Of a stretch of 64,000 nt of DNA, positions 8,569-18,506 are shown piece by piece. The stretch spans positions 3,588,501-3,652,500 of the forward strand of contig NZ_CP061336.1 in the NCBI RefSeq assembly GCF_005473905.2, read 5' to 3'. The stretch's first letter is position 1; the number at the start of each line of letters is the position of its first letter. The position numbers were made by a program, and so were the translations under genes. The notes under the pieces are model-generated. The model did no database searches. It had not been told where the DNA came from and worked only from the letters and a program-made list of their open reading frames with translations. The stretch comes from Ruminiclostridium herbifermentans. GTDB lineage: Bacteria; Bacillota; Clostridia; Acetivibrionales; DSM-1351.

Positions 8569-10542
8569 ATGACTAAAGAATACGGGATTTTGAAAATTGA
8601 CCCCTTTCTAGGACCTTTTGCCAGTGACATTGAGCTGCGTATGGATCGTTACAAGAAAGTCAGATACAAGTTAGTTGAAGACAATAAATCACTTTCGTCT
8701 TTTGCTAATGGTCATCTTTATTATGGTTTTCACCCAACAGAAAATGGCTGGGTTTATAGGGAGTGGGCTCCAAATGCACAAGAGATATCATTAATAGGAG
8801 ATTTCAATGATTGGAATGAAAAATCACACAAGATGAAAAAGCTTCCAAATGGTAATTGGGAATTGATTGTTAAAGGCAAAATTCCACACCAATCTAGAGT
8901 TCGTTTGAAATTAAAGGCCAACAATACTACATATGATCGCATACCACTTTATTGCAAACGAATTATTCAGCATCCCCAATCAAGAAATTTTGATGGAGTG
9001 ATATGGTATCCTCCCGAAAAGTTTGAATGGCATGATGCAGGCTTTAGACCCCAGCAGCCCCTATACATCTATGAATGTCATATTGGTATGTCTGGAGAAA
9101 AAGAAGATGTATCTACTTTTTCTGAGTTTGTAGAAAATGTTTTACCTCGTATAAAAAAACTTGGCTATACTGCAATTCAGATTATGGCTATTATGGAACA
9201 CCCATATTATGGTTCTTTTGGATATCAGGTATCAAACTTTTTCGCTGTTTCCTCCCGCTTTGGAACGCCTGAAGACTTCAAGGCTCTTGTAGATGCAGCA
9301 CATAGCTTAGGTATAGCGGTAATTATGGATTTAGTTCATTCTCATACTGTAAGAAATACAGTTGAAGGATTATCCGAATTTGACGGAACTGATTATCAAT
9401 TTTGCCATCATGGCAGTAAAGGTGATCACCCTGATTGGAATACTCGCCTATTTAACTATGGAAAACCAGAGGTTCAGCATTTTCTGCTGTCCAATATCAA
9501 ATATTGGTTAGAAGAATATCATTTGGACGGTTTTCGTTTTGATGGTGTTACCTCTATGCTATACCATCATCACGGCAGAGGAACTGCTTTTGATAATTAC
9601 GAAAAGTACTTTTCAATGAGTACCGATCTTGAAGCCATAACATACCTTCAGCTAGCTACAGAAGTTGCTAAAGAAGTAAATCCTAATTGTATACTTATTG
9701 CTGAGGACATGAGCGGAATGCCTGGTATGTGCTTGCCTATTGCAGTAGGCGGAATAGGCTTTGATTACAGATTGGGTATGGGGCTGCCTGATTATATCAT
9801 TAAAATGATGAAGACTCCGGATGACTATTGGCATATGGGAACATTGTGGTATGAGTTAACAACACGCAGACCTCAAGAAAAAGTAATCGGTTATACAGAA
9901 TCTCATGACCAGGCTCTCGTGGGAGATAAAACTATAATATTTTGGCTGGCTGATAAAGAAATGTATTTTCATATGGATAAAGCCTCAATTAACGAAGGTA
10001 TTGACAGAGCTATCGCCTTACACAAAATGCTTCGCTTTATTACATGTACCATTGGTGGGGACGGCTATTTAAATTTTATGGGTAATGAATTCGGACATCC
10101 TGAATGGATTGATTTCCCACGTGAAGGCAATGGCTGGAGCTATAAATATGCAAGGCGTCAATGGAGTTTAGTAGATAACCCATTTTTGAAATATGAATAT
10201 CTAAATAATTTTGACAAAGCAATGCTAAGTTTCATAGCAGACAATGAAATATACCTTGAGCCTGTTCGCTTGTTATATGTAAATGAATTCAGTAAAATAA
10301 TAGCATTTACTAAAGGATATTTTACGTTTATATTTAATTTCCATCCTCAGAACAGCTATGTCCATGAATTAAAGGACACTTCTTTATTTAAAATTGTATT
10401 CCATAGCGCATGGAAGCAGTTTGGAGGCTTTGTGGAAGAATCTTTGAATGAAGGTCTGCTTATAGAAAATGGTGTTGTTGTAGACCGAAGAACAGCAGTT
10501 GTAATTGAATATTTAAAAAAGGACTTCCATCCTGAAATTTAG
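8569..10542 (+). CDS. glgB: 1,4-alpha-glucan (glycogen) branching enzyme, GH13_8-like
   Basis: This cytoplasmic enzyme cuts alpha-1,4 glucan chains and re-attaches them as alpha-1,6 branches during glycogen synthesis. An N-terminal CBM48-like domain is seen (GWVYREWAPNAQEISLIGDFNDW). The GH13 barrel has GFRFDGVTSM (nucleophile Asp), ILIAEDMSGMP (acid/base Glu) and GYTESHDQALVGDKT (third Asp). The sequence style (ADWEYHL-free N-terminus, LYYGFHPTENGWVYREWAPNA, GNEFGHPEWIDFPREGN) is closer to the eukaryotic and minor bacterial GH13_8 type than to the GH13_9 type of most bacteria. There is no signal peptide and no other glycogen gene nearby. It stands alone with its own terminator. Confidence 0.93.
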   Translation: MTKEYGILKIDPFLGPFASDIELRMDRYKKVRYKLVEDNKSLSSFANGHLYYGFHPTENGWVYREWAPNAQEISLIGDFNDWNEKSHKMKKLPNGNWELIVKGKIPHQSRVRLKLKANNTTYDRIPLYCKRIIQHPQSRNFDGVIWYPPEKFEWHDAGFRPQQPLYIYECHIGMSGEKEDVSTFSEFVENVLPRIKKLGYTAIQIMAIMEHPYYGSFGYQVSNFFAVSSRFGTPEDFKALVDAAHSLGIAVIMDLVHSHTVRNTVEGLSEFDGTDYQFCHHGSKGDHPDWNTRLFNYGKPEVQHFLLSNIKYWLEEYHLDGFRFDGVTSMLYHHHGRGTAFDNYEKYFSMSTDLEAITYLQLATEVAKEVNPNCILIAEDMSGMPGMCLPIAVGGIGFDYRLGMGLPDYIIKMMKTPDDYWHMGTLWYELTTRRPQEKVIGYTESHDQALVGDKTIIFWLADKEMYFHMDKASINEGIDRAIALHKMLRFITCTIGGDGYLNFMGNEFGHPEWIDFPREGNGWSYKYARRQWSLVDNPFLKYEYLNNFDKAMLSFIADNEIYLEPVRLLYVNEFSKIIAFTKGYFTFIFNFHPQNSYVHELKDTSLFKIVFHSAWKQFGGFVEESLNEGLLIENGVVVDRRTAVVIEYLKKDFHPEI

Positions 10543-10580
10543 ACTGAATTTTAGACCAAAATATTGTTTTTGCAAAGTTA

Positions 10581-10624
10581 AATTCCCCCTAAAATATGCT
10601 TTATGTGTATTTATAGGGGGATTC
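10581..10624 (+). terminator. Terminator after branching enzyme gene
   Basis: The arms AATTCCCCCTA and TAGGGGGATT flank an AT-rich loop, followed by TCTTATATT. It starts about 40 bases after the stop codon. Confidence 0.75.
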
Positions 10625-10726
10625 TTATATTATTATCTATTATTATTATCTATTTTAATTTAAGTTTACACGTTTTGTTTATTATTTTATAAATCTTGCA
10701 TGTTAAATTATAATCCTAGTTTACTG

Positions 10727-10777
10727 GTACTCCCGCACTATCTTATGTAAATAGGCTACTTACAATATATTTGTTGA
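10727..10777 (+). repeat. Dispersed ~50-bp intergenic repeat, copy 1
   Basis: The segment beginning GTACTCCCGCACTATCTTAT recurs at 10946-10996 with about three differences over 51 bases. More diverged relatives lie near 62677-62725 (reverse) and 62833-62875 (forward). It is not inside a gene. Confidence 0.75.
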
Positions 10778-10945
10778 ACTTGCAGTGGTTCATCATAGTT
10801 TATTATACCACCGCTTACCTTCAGCATCCTTGCTTTATTTCTACGCGGAGCTGTTGTAAATCGACATTTAAATAGTACTACCGTGCAATATATATCTATT
10901 GCTTTCTACTGAAATTGACGCTTAAATAACTGCAGTGCAGAACAA

Positions 10946-10996
10946 GTACTCCCGCACTATCTTATCTAAATGGGCTACTTACAAGATATTTGTTGA
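10946..10996 (+). repeat. Dispersed ~50-bp intergenic repeat, copy 2
   Basis: This second copy of the element at 10727 has the same orientation, 219 bases downstream. The bases between the copies also hold two similar segments (around GACATTTAAATAGTACTACCG and GACGCTTAAATAACTGCAG), so the whole block may be an old tandem duplication. Confidence 0.75.
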
Positions 10997-11083
10997 TTTT
11001 TTATTTGCTCATTTCGTGTATAAATATAATGATGTTAACTTCCCATTAATAAGCTGAAATTTGTCAAAATAAACACATGTAAT

Positions 11084-11372
11084 AATATTACACTCAAACC
11101 TAAATAATATTACTTGTAATATGTAATAATATTACTTATAATATATAATATGATATAATATTTTAATTAATCCATAATTATGACACATTATGCAATTGAA
11201 ATTATATTAACCCCTTCACAAGTTTATTCATTTATTAATTATATTATTAGCAATTCAACTTTCCCGGTTGAATTATAGGTGCTCAACTTATCAACAGCAA
11301 GGTTTAGTTATATTTACATATAAAATTTTAAATACTCACTGCTAAAAGAAAGGAGGTTAAGTAATATTACTT
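11084..11372. promoter_or_regulatory. Cluster of GTAATATTAC-type palindromes upstream of GH5-CBM32 gene
   Basis: The core TAATATTAC occurs several times between 11084 and 11150. A perfect 14-base palindrome, AAGTAATATTACTT, lies at 11359-11372, immediately after an unused AAAGAAAGGAGG. Repeated palindromes ahead of a secreted hydrolase gene fit an operator array, but the region is so AT-rich that chance cannot be excluded. Confidence 0.35.
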
Positions 11373-11451
11373 TAAATCAACTATACTATACAAACTGATA
11401 GTTGGAACGTGAAAAAACATATTAACTTGTTAAAGAAAGGAACGAAAAGTA

Positions 11452-13386
11452 ATGAAGAAACTTTATTTTTTATTATCAGCTTTAGTATTATTTTTTATAC
11501 TGACGCCTTTATCTAATCATGCTTCCGCAGAAACTGATTCCATATATCCCGGTTTCAGAGTCAAAGGAAGATTTCTTTATGATAAAGCAGGCGAAAAAGT
11601 AATTCTTTATGGTATTAATAAAATGATTATTTGGATGGATAAAGACGGTGTTCCATCCTTCTCTGAAATAGCTAAAACTGGTGCTAATTCCGTCAGAATT
11701 GTTTGGACAACAGAAGGTACAGCAGAAGAATTGGATACTGTTATTCGCAATTGTCGTGCAGAACACATGATTCCAATGGTAGAACTTCACGATGCAACTG
11801 GAGAATGGCACAAACTGCAATACCTTGTTGATTACTGGGTAAGACCAGATATTCTTGAAGTAATAAAAAAACATCAGGAATACTTGCTAATTAACATAGG
11901 AAACGAAGTAGGAAATGATGTTTCTGCAGCTACATTTACGGCAGACTATTCTAAGCATGTAAAAACAATGAGAGCAGCAGGTATCCATGTTCCACTGATA
12001 ATTGACGCATCTAGATACGGTCAGGATATTGATATTCTTCAAAGCTGTGGTCCTGACATTATAGCTGCTGACCCTGATAAAAATGTAATGTTTTCAGTAC
12101 ATATGTGGTGGCCTTATATGTATGGCTATACAGACCAAAGGGTAAGAGATGAAATTGCACAGTCAGTACAAATGGAATTACCATTGATTGTCGGTGAGTT
12201 TGGTCACATATGGGATGAAACGGAATCAGGAAAAATTCCTTATAAGGTTATTATTGAAGAATGCTATAAAAATGAAATAGGCTATCTCCCATGGTCATGG
12301 GGTCCTGGAAATAACCCTCAGACATTTTTAGATATGACTACTGACGGCACATTTGCCACACTACAAGGCTGGGGCTTAGAAGTATGCATGACAAGTCCAT
12401 ACAGTATTAACAAAATTGCAAAAAGACCAGCATCTATGCTTGCAAACCTTCCCCCTGTATTACCTGAAGAACCTTTACCAGCAGGAAACTTAGCACTAAA
12501 TAAACCAGTTAAGGCTTCCTCTGTAGAAAGCGCTCTTTATTCTGGCAGCAATATTACTGATGGAGACAAAGGTACAAGATGGGCTTCATCCGTATCAGAC
12601 AACAATTGGGTGTATGTCGACCTTGGTAAAAAAACTGAAATTAACAAGCTAATAATCGTTTGGGAAGCTGCATACGCAACTCAGTACAAGATTCAGGTTT
12701 CAGATGATGAAACTACATGGACAGACCTATTCACACAATACAACGGAACTGGTAAGACAGAAACAATAAGCCTTAATGGTTCAGGACGTTATTTGAGAAT
12801 TTACTGTTCACAAAGATATAAATACGATTGGCCTTTCTCAATTTTCGAGATTGGTGTATATGGTCCAGAATCTGAGTTAAGTGCTTCAATATCACCTACA
12901 GTAGCAGTTTATGATAAAAATCCAGCAAACCAAGCTGCTCCTTCTATTATCATAAACCCTAAAGCCAATACTCTTATAAAAATTACAACAGGTGATTACA
13001 CCTTAGTGCCTAACATAGATTATACATTAACAGACAATACCCTTACATTTACAAATAAGTATATGTCCTCTTTACCAATAGGAACAGCAAAGTTTACTCT
13101 TGATTTTGATGGAGGAGTCGATCCTGTCTTTGCTGTTGCAATTGGAGATACAACCCCAGTAGGAAGTTCTAATTATTCATGCGGAGATTATAACAAAGAT
13201 GGCGCTGTTGATGCACTTGATTTTGCTCATTTGAAAAAGCTTCTTATGCAAGGAGATCCTATAGACCCTGCAGATATGTACATATATGATTTAAACCTTG
13301 ACAATAGTATAGATGCACTTGATTTTGCAACCCTTAAGATGTATCTATTAGGGACAATTACAAAATTACCATACTCTTCGAATTAA
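11452..13386 (+). CDS. Secreted GH5 mannanase-like enzyme with CBM32, X2 module and dockerin
   Basis: The ATG at 11452 follows AAAGAAAGGAACG. A signal peptide ends near SNHASA. The GH5 domain (about 30-335) has the acid/base in INIGNEVGND and the nucleophile in LIVGEFGHIWD; this style matches GH5_8 endo-beta-mannanases. Next comes an F5/8-type-C (CBM32) domain from NLALNKPVKASSVES to IFEIGVYGPE. An X2-type Ig-like module follows (ISPTVAVYDKNPANQ to FDGGVDPVFAVAI). A dockerin closes the protein (DYNKDGAVDALD, DLNLDNSIDALD). X2 modules are common in scaffoldins but less so in dockerin enzymes. The gene converges on the next one across a shared terminator. Confidence 0.9.
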   Translation: MKKLYFLLSALVLFFILTPLSNHASAETDSIYPGFRVKGRFLYDKAGEKVILYGINKMIIWMDKDGVPSFSEIAKTGANSVRIVWTTEGTAEELDTVIRNCRAEHMIPMVELHDATGEWHKLQYLVDYWVRPDILEVIKKHQEYLLINIGNEVGNDVSAATFTADYSKHVKTMRAAGIHVPLIIDASRYGQDIDILQSCGPDIIAADPDKNVMFSVHMWWPYMYGYTDQRVRDEIAQSVQMELPLIVGEFGHIWDETESGKIPYKVIIEECYKNEIGYLPWSWGPGNNPQTFLDMTTDGTFATLQGWGLEVCMTSPYSINKIAKRPASMLANLPPVLPEEPLPAGNLALNKPVKASSVESALYSGSNITDGDKGTRWASSVSDNNWVYVDLGKKTEINKLIIVWEAAYATQYKIQVSDDETTWTDLFTQYNGTGKTETISLNGSGRYLRIYCSQRYKYDWPFSIFEIGVYGPESELSASISPTVAVYDKNPANQAAPSIIINPKANTLIKITTGDYTLVPNIDYTLTDNTLTFTNKYMSSLPIGTAKFTLDFDGGVDPVFAVAIGDTTPVGSSNYSCGDYNKDGAVDALDFAHLKKLLMQGDPIDPADMYIYDLNLDNSIDALDFATLKMYLLGTITKLPYSSN

Positions 13387-13449
13387 TAAACAATGATAAT
13401 TACAGAATATCCGACATTTATTCTATCGGTTGTTTTGGTATTACATTAA

Positions 13450-13491
13450 AAAAACCTTTCCAACGTATTTTTAACATTTGGAAAGGTTTTT
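13450..13491. terminator. Bidirectional terminator between two convergent GH5 genes
   Basis: The arms AAAAACCTTTCCAA and TTGGAAAGGTTTTT have A- and T-tracts on both sides. It serves the gene ending at 13386 on the plus strand and the one ending at 13555 on the minus strand. Confidence 0.88.
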
Positions 13492-13554
13492 TATTTAATA
13501 GCAGTTTATATTAATCAAACTTAGCTGCATTTAAAATATTACTATTAATACTGA

Positions 13555-14994
13555 TTATTTAGTTGGAAGTGTAGATATAATTCCAAGTAAATATTGCTTC
13601 ATAACTGCAAAGTCTACTGCATCTACAGCATTATCACGATTTAGGTCTAACACTGGTTCGTAAGTATGAGCTGGATCCAATAAATACATCTTGAATCTAG
13701 CAAAGTCTATTGCATCAATATAACCGTCATTATTATAATCACCATATTTTATTACTGGATCTGGGTCTGGATCTGGATCAGGCTCATATACTGGTGGGAA
13801 AGCATATTTAACCATTCCATCAATAATTTCTTCGAATCTGAACTGACAGCTTCTTCTATCTAAGAAACCAAATAATTCTCCAGTACCTGAGAAGTTATGG
13901 TTATCCCATAATACACAAACTATACCACGTGCTCTAGCTTGTCCAACATAGTATGACATATACTCTACTCTTGTCTTAAGATTGTTCTTATCTACTGCAC
14001 CACATTCACCGATTATTGCTGGAATTCCTCTGCTAGTGTACTTGTTGTAAACGTTATCCATAAACCAAGTTACTTCACTTTGATCTTTTGAATCATATAA
14101 ATTCCAAGTACTCTTACCACCTTCTGCCATTGCTAATCCACAGAATTCCCATGGGCAATATGCATGTACAGATACTATTAACTTACCATTAGCTGAATCA
14201 TTTGGTAATCTGAAATAATCGTTTGTTGCTCCATCTGGAGATGCAACATATCCAGGAACCATTAGATATCTGTTTGCATTTTTTCCACCTGCTGCACGTA
14301 CTGTATTTACAAAATCCTGATTGAGTTGATTAATGCAATTAATAGAATCTCTAACCTCTGCATTTGTTAGTTCAGGCCACCATTCATTAGCATGTCCTAC
14401 AAGACGAGGCTCATTCATGCCTTCAAAAATAAGGTGTTCGTCGTAGTTTGCAAATCTAGCAGCAATCTGTGCCCAAACTTTAGTTATATAATTTCTTGAT
14501 CTATCCAAATATTGACTGCTTGGGAAATATCCTCTTGATTTATCACAATCGTGATGAGTGTTTAATATTACATACATTTTATTGTCTATACAATAATTAA
14601 CTACTTCTTGAACACGATTCATCCATTGTTCATTAATCTTATAGTCAGAGCCAGTTACATGTACACTCCAGCTAACTGGAATACGTACAGTATTGAAGCC
14701 TTTTGCTTTAACTGCATCGATCATTTGCTTAGTGGTTCTAATACCACTCCATGATATTTCATAATCCAAATCATTAGTAATATTTGTACCGTTAAAAGCA
14801 TCAAATGTGTTACCTAAATTCCAACCAAGTCTTAAACGCTTAACAAAGTTCATTGCATCATTATTCGGAATGTTCTTATCTTGAATTGAAAGATTAGGAA
14901 TAAGTGATGCATCGTATGCATTAGCATTCTGCAGTGGCAATAATGCTGTAAAAATTAATAGAAAACATAATAGTAAAGATGTGCATCTTTTCAT
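13555..14994 (-). CDS. Secreted GH5 endoglucanase (GH5_4-like) with dockerin
   Basis: The ATG at 14994 has GGGGAGG 10 bases upstream. A signal peptide ([16 protein letters not shown]) precedes a GH5 catalytic domain. It contains [19 protein letters not shown], the acid/base in IFEGMNEPR and the nucleophile in IIGECGAV. This set is typical of GH5_4 endoglucanases, many of which also act on xyloglucan. A repetitive [10 protein letters not shown] linker joins a dockerin ([24 protein letters not shown]). It is the only gene of the left island on the minus strand. Confidence 0.92.
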   Translation of the reverse strand: MKRCTSLLLCFLLIFTALLPLQNANAYDASLIPNLSIQDKNIPNNDAMNFVKRLRLGWNLGNTFDAFNGTNITNDLDYEISWSGIRTTKQMIDAVKAKGFNTVRIPVSWSVHVTGSDYKINEQWMNRVQEVVNYCIDNKMYVILNTHHDCDKSRGYFPSSQYLDRSRNYITKVWAQIAARFANYDEHLIFEGMNEPRLVGHANEWWPELTNAEVRDSINCINQLNQDFVNTVRAAGGKNANRYLMVPGYVASPDGATNDYFRLPNDSANGKLIVSVHAYCPWEFCGLAMAEGGKSTWNLYDSKDQSEVTWFMDNVYNKYTSRGIPAIIGECGAVDKNNLKTRVEYMSYYVGQARARGIVCVLWDNHNFSGTGELFGFLDRRSCQFRFEEIIDGMVKYAFPPVYEPDPDPDPDPVIKYGDYNNDGYIDAIDFARFKMYLLDPAHTYEPVLDLNRDNAVDAVDFAVMKQYLLGIISTLPTK

Positions 14995-15796
14995 TTAATA
15001 ATACCTCCCCAATATTCATAGCTTTGCTATGTTGTATTAATAGTAATACTTTTACTATTAAATAATTTTTAAATAACTTTTTATTTAATTTATCTTTTGT
15101 ATAATGAAATAACACTTATCTAAAGATTCTAGATAATTAGCAAATACCAAGTTGAAGTGAAAAATTATGTAGTAAATGCAAATTTCAGAACTAACCGTAC
15201 TAATGCTAAAAACCAAGTTCTCACAAAGTAATTAGCAAAATAAATGACATAGGTAAAACCTATATTTCCCCTGGAATTTTGTAATTTAAACACAGTTTAA
15301 ATAAAAATACTTTTCATTTTGAAATGCTCTTAGAATTCAATTTAGTCTATCAGTACTTTTTTAATGTCACCTCCTCTATTCACATTTACTTGATAATTAC
15401 AAAATTATTAGTGTTACTTCCTACTAGAACTTCTGCTCACGTACGTACAAGTTTGCCGAGAATAACTTTATATAGGATTCATCAAAGATAACAAGCAAAC
15501 AGTTGTCCCAGTATTTATGTTCTATTTATATTATAGGTTTTTATGTAATAATATTCAAGTAGATAAGGTATTAAAGTAGTGAAAATTCGACTATTTAAAT
15601 AAATTTTCAAATTTAAAATACAAATTAGTATAAAAAATATTTGTTAGATATACGTACAATTCTACTCTGTTAACCTTAATGCCAAAAGTATGGCTATTGT
15701 TATAACTGCTGACACGGATATCATTTTCTACTTTGACCTTAAATATGCTCTGTCTCTGCTGTTTATTGTTGAGTTATTTATTTTTATCTAATGTGA
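14995..15796. other. Intergenic region with no supported gene
   Basis: This stretch holds the leader of the minus-strand GH5 gene and about 700 further bases without a convincing gene. A tiny minus-strand frame near 15665-15735 would encode a roughly 20-residue hydrophobic peptide (MISVSAVITIAILLALRLTE), reminiscent in size of type I toxin peptides, but its ribosome binding site is weak and I do not call it. Confidence 0.3.
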
Positions 15797-16060
15797 TTAT
15801 TTTAACGAGGTGTTCATTGTATAAAAATCCTTTAGCTGACTTTTTATTTCATCAGAAAGGTAATGCCACCTAATTCCTTGGATTGCCCCTTCTAAAGCAT
15901 ATAGTCTGTTTATGCAAGCAGTAGCATCAATTTCTCTTAATTTTAACCAGCACTGCTTACTCCCAGTTTCACGAAGCTTTTCAATAGTATCTATGCCAAC
16001 TTCCTTTAGCTGCTGCTCTAGTATTTTCCCAATGTTAGGTAATTTTGATAATTGACTCAT
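15797..16060 (-). CDS. TfoX C-terminal domain protein
   Basis: The 87-residue protein starts at an ATG preceded by AGAGGAG. It matches the stand-alone C-terminal domain of TfoX, a helix-hairpin-helix-like fold: LPNIGKILEQQLKEVGIDT followed by RLYALEGAIQGIRWHYL. TfoX regulates competence in gammaproteobacteria, but the role of isolated C-terminal domains in Firmicutes is unknown. There is no partner gene nearby. Confidence 0.8.
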   Translation of the reverse strand: MSQLSKLPNIGKILEQQLKEVGIDTIEKLRETGSKQCWLKLREIDATACINRLYALEGAIQGIRWHYLSDEIKSQLKDFYTMNTSLK

Positions 16061-16288
16061 TTAAGCGCACTCCTCTTTTAATCTTCAATTACTGTTTACT
16101 TCAAGCCCCTACTCAACATGTTCTAGGCAAAGAACACTCAATTACTGCATATCATTTTTTCCTTTTTGTTTATATAAAGGAAATATTGACCATTATTTAT
16201 ATGTATATATTATATAATATTATTTTGTTGTTAGCTGTAAATTTTTTAGGGTATATATATTAAATAATTACATATTATAAAATTCATA

Positions 16289-16310
16289 ATTGTTTACATA
16301 TGTAAACAAT
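16289..16310. promoter_or_regulatory. Perfect 22-bp palindrome upstream of ferritin
   Basis: Two 11-base arms, ATTGTTTACAT and its exact complement, meet without a loop about 106 bases before the ferritin ATG. The centre TACATATGTA fits the TACAnnTGTA core recognised by CopY/BlaI/MecI-family repressors, but no such regulator lies in the window. It is a good operator candidate for the ferritin gene. Confidence 0.5.
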
Positions 16311-16416
16311 ATAAATAACGAAGCTTAGCTTTGTAAAGCGGATTTTGCTTTGCAAGGTTTATATTAATAAAACTATATTATACAATTAGTTCCCTAATGG
16401 AACGTAGGAGGTTATT

Positions 16417-16929
16417 ATGTTAAATTCAGAAATTACAAAACTTATTAATGAACAGATTAACAAGGAACTTTATTCTGCTTACCTTTATCTTGATATGGCT
16501 GGGTATTATGCTGATAAAAGTCTTGATGGTTTTGAAAATTGGTTCTATATACAAGCTCAGGAGGAAAGAGATCACGCAATGTTATTTAGAACTTATCTTC
16601 TGAATAATGATGAAAAGGTAGTTTTAACGGCTATTGCAGCTCCAGATAGCAATTATAAGGACTATAAAGACCCTCTATTAGCAACTCTTGAGCATGAGAA
16701 GACTGTAACAGCTTCAATTAATAATATTTATGCAGTAGCTTATGCCCAGAAGGATTTCCGTACAATGCAATTCTTGGATTGGTTCGTTAAAGAGCAAGGT
16801 GAAGAAGAAAAAAATTCTTCTGACCTAATTAGCAAATTTGAATTGTTTGGAAACGATTCAAAAGGCTTATATATGTTAAATCAAGAACTTGGGGCTAGAG
16901 TTTATACTGCACCATCATTGGTTTTATAA
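16417..16929 (+). CDS. Ferritin (non-haem iron storage protein)
   Basis: The 170-residue protein has the usual four-helix ferritin length and starts at an ATG with GTAGGAGG 6 bases upstream. Ferroxidase ligands are visible: Glu in NKELYSAYLYLDMA, the Glu and His in EERDHAMLF, Glu in LEHEKTV, and the EEE cluster in VKEQGEEEKN. It stores iron as ferric oxide inside a 24-subunit shell. That fits an organism with many iron-sulfur enzymes, including the hydrogenase and radical SAM proteins here. It is monocistronic. Confidence 0.93.
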   Translation: MLNSEITKLINEQINKELYSAYLYLDMAGYYADKSLDGFENWFYIQAQEERDHAMLFRTYLLNNDEKVVLTAIAAPDSNYKDYKDPLLATLEHEKTVTASINNIYAVAYAQKDFRTMQFLDWFVKEQGEEEKNSSDLISKFELFGNDSKGLYMLNQELGARVYTAPSLVL

Positions 16930-17678
16930 GTTGTACTTTTACTGAAAATGAGGCAATATTACATTAAACAACTCCATGATAAATTGATAGTTAAACACCC
17001 TTAATTCTAAGCTTAGATAACTAATTTAAGAAGCCAATTACTTTCGGCTAAATTTTCGATGATATCGAACCAGGTAAGGTTTAGACATCAAAGGTAAAAA
17101 AGTAAAATACTCATAAAAAACCCGTCTACCGTTTTATGGCAACCGGGTAAGCAGTTGCAATTCAAAAATTGCATAAACAATTGTGTAATTAGCAATAGCC
17201 ATCTATTGACTGAATGTCGATTGATAGCTATTGCTATATTTTATTATTACATTCTCTTATTTTTGAAACAATTCTTTCAGTTACTTTCTAACCATATAAT
17301 TTTTGTATCCTTAATCTCTTCTATGCTTTTTGTTCATTATTCCTGATAACATCAGTAAAGATTATGTTCTTCCATCTAGCTATATAACACAGCAGACGAT
17401 CTTGTTAACATAATTTTACTCCTATTTAAGTTGAAAGTTTTCCTACCTGTCTAGTTAAAAGATATATATTTCTTAACGTAACAAGAAGTACATTTTGATT
17501 AACCAACTTTTTGGTATTGCATAAAATATTAGTGAATAAAAGTCAATTCGTCTATTGCAGAAATCATTCATATTCAAGTATTATTGGCAGCAGAACTCCA
17601 CAGTTTACCATCCTCAGCTTTTGTGGTGCTGGACACGATTTTCTCTAATTCCTGCTGTCATAATTCAAAGGTATCACT
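16930..17678. other. Intergenic region with structured elements
   Basis: No gene is supported. Around 17123-17150 the arms ACCCG and CGGGT with inner TGCC/GGTA pairing, followed on the minus strand by TTTTTTATG, look like a terminator. An imperfect hairpin with GCAATAGC/GCTATTGC arms lies at about 17192-17234. Together they could be a structured minus-strand RNA ending in a terminator, but I could not match a riboswitch class. Confidence 0.35.
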
Positions 17679-18461
17679 CTATACTCCTCCGCAATTGCAT
17701 TCTTTCTTACAATCCATTTTTCTAATCATTTCAAATAATACTTTTTTTAGCTTTTCGTTATTTTCCTCGAACACTCTGAATACCTCTTCTTCCGTAACAG
17801 GCTCGATGCCCTCACATCCTTCTAATCCGGCATCAAAATCTGTTATAAGTGAAATGTTAACATAACAGATATTCATTTCTTTTGCAAGATAGCATTCAGG
17901 GTATTGTGTCATATTTATAACATCACAGCCCATATTTCTATACCATTTACTTTCCGCCTTTGTCGAAAACCTAGGACCCTGAATAACAATAACAGTACCC
18001 TTTTCATGAGTCGTAATCCCTAATGACTTGCTAGTCTCGATAGCTAATTCCCTTAATTCTTTGCAGTAAGGATTTGCAGAACTAAAGTGTTTTGTTTCAG
18101 GACCATCATAATATGTGTCACTACGCCCCCATGTCCTGTCTATAAACTGGTCACATATTACAAAATCCCCTGGCTTAATATTTGCCTTAAGGCTTCCTGA
18201 AGCAGTAGGAGCTATGATTCTTGATACGCCTAGCTGCTTCATTGCATAGACGTTTGCCCTATAAGGTATTTTGTGTGGTGGGTACTGATGATTTTTCCCA
18301 TGGCGAGGTAAAAATGCTATCCTTTTACCTTCATATTCAGCAATTGCTATTTTGTCACTTGGCATTCCATAAGGGGTATTAACTTCTATTTCTTTTACAT
18401 TCTTTAAAAAAGAATAAAATCCAGAACCTCCGAACACACCTATATCAACTTTGTTTTCCAT
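17679..18461 (-). CDS. mtnP: S-methyl-5'-thioadenosine phosphorylase
   Basis: The 260-residue protein belongs to the purine nucleoside phosphorylase family. It shows IGVFGGSGFYSFL at the start, the phosphate and substrate segment RHGKNHQYPPHKIPYRANVYA, and the MTA-type motif INMTQYPECYLAKE. It splits methylthioadenosine with phosphate to adenine and methylthioribose-1-phosphate; related enzymes also take 5'-deoxyadenosine, the by-product of radical SAM enzymes. Five radical SAM genes lie just upstream, so a by-product salvage role is attractive but inferred. The start has AGGAGAG upstream. The C-terminus ends in a Cys-rich tail (CKKECNC). Confidence 0.92.
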   Translation of the reverse strand: MENKVDIGVFGGSGFYSFLKNVKEIEVNTPYGMPSDKIAIAEYEGKRIAFLPRHGKNHQYPPHKIPYRANVYAMKQLGVSRIIAPTASGSLKANIKPGDFVICDQFIDRTWGRSDTYYDGPETKHFSSANPYCKELRELAIETSKSLGITTHEKGTVIVIQGPRFSTKAESKWYRNMGCDVINMTQYPECYLAKEMNICYVNISLITDFDAGLEGCEGIEPVTEEEVFRVFEENNEKLKKVLFEMIRKMDCKKECNCGGV

Positions 18462-18506
18462 ATTTTCTCTCCTCGTATAATAAATTTTGTGAAAGTTTAA
18501 TAATTT

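Noticed and set aside
15665-15735. Type I toxin-like hydrophobic micro-peptide
   Set aside because: The ribosome site is weak and distant, the peptide is only about 20 residues, and no antisense RNA partner could be recognised.
16045-16263. Plus-strand 72-codon frame opposite the TfoX-like gene
   Set aside because: It overlaps the leader and start of a well-supported minus-strand gene and has no ribosome site or recognisable product.
17100-17240. Cyclic-di-GMP riboswitch on the minus strand
   Set aside because: The GGTTGCC end and a terminator are present, but the conserved GGGACGCAAAGC core could not be found.
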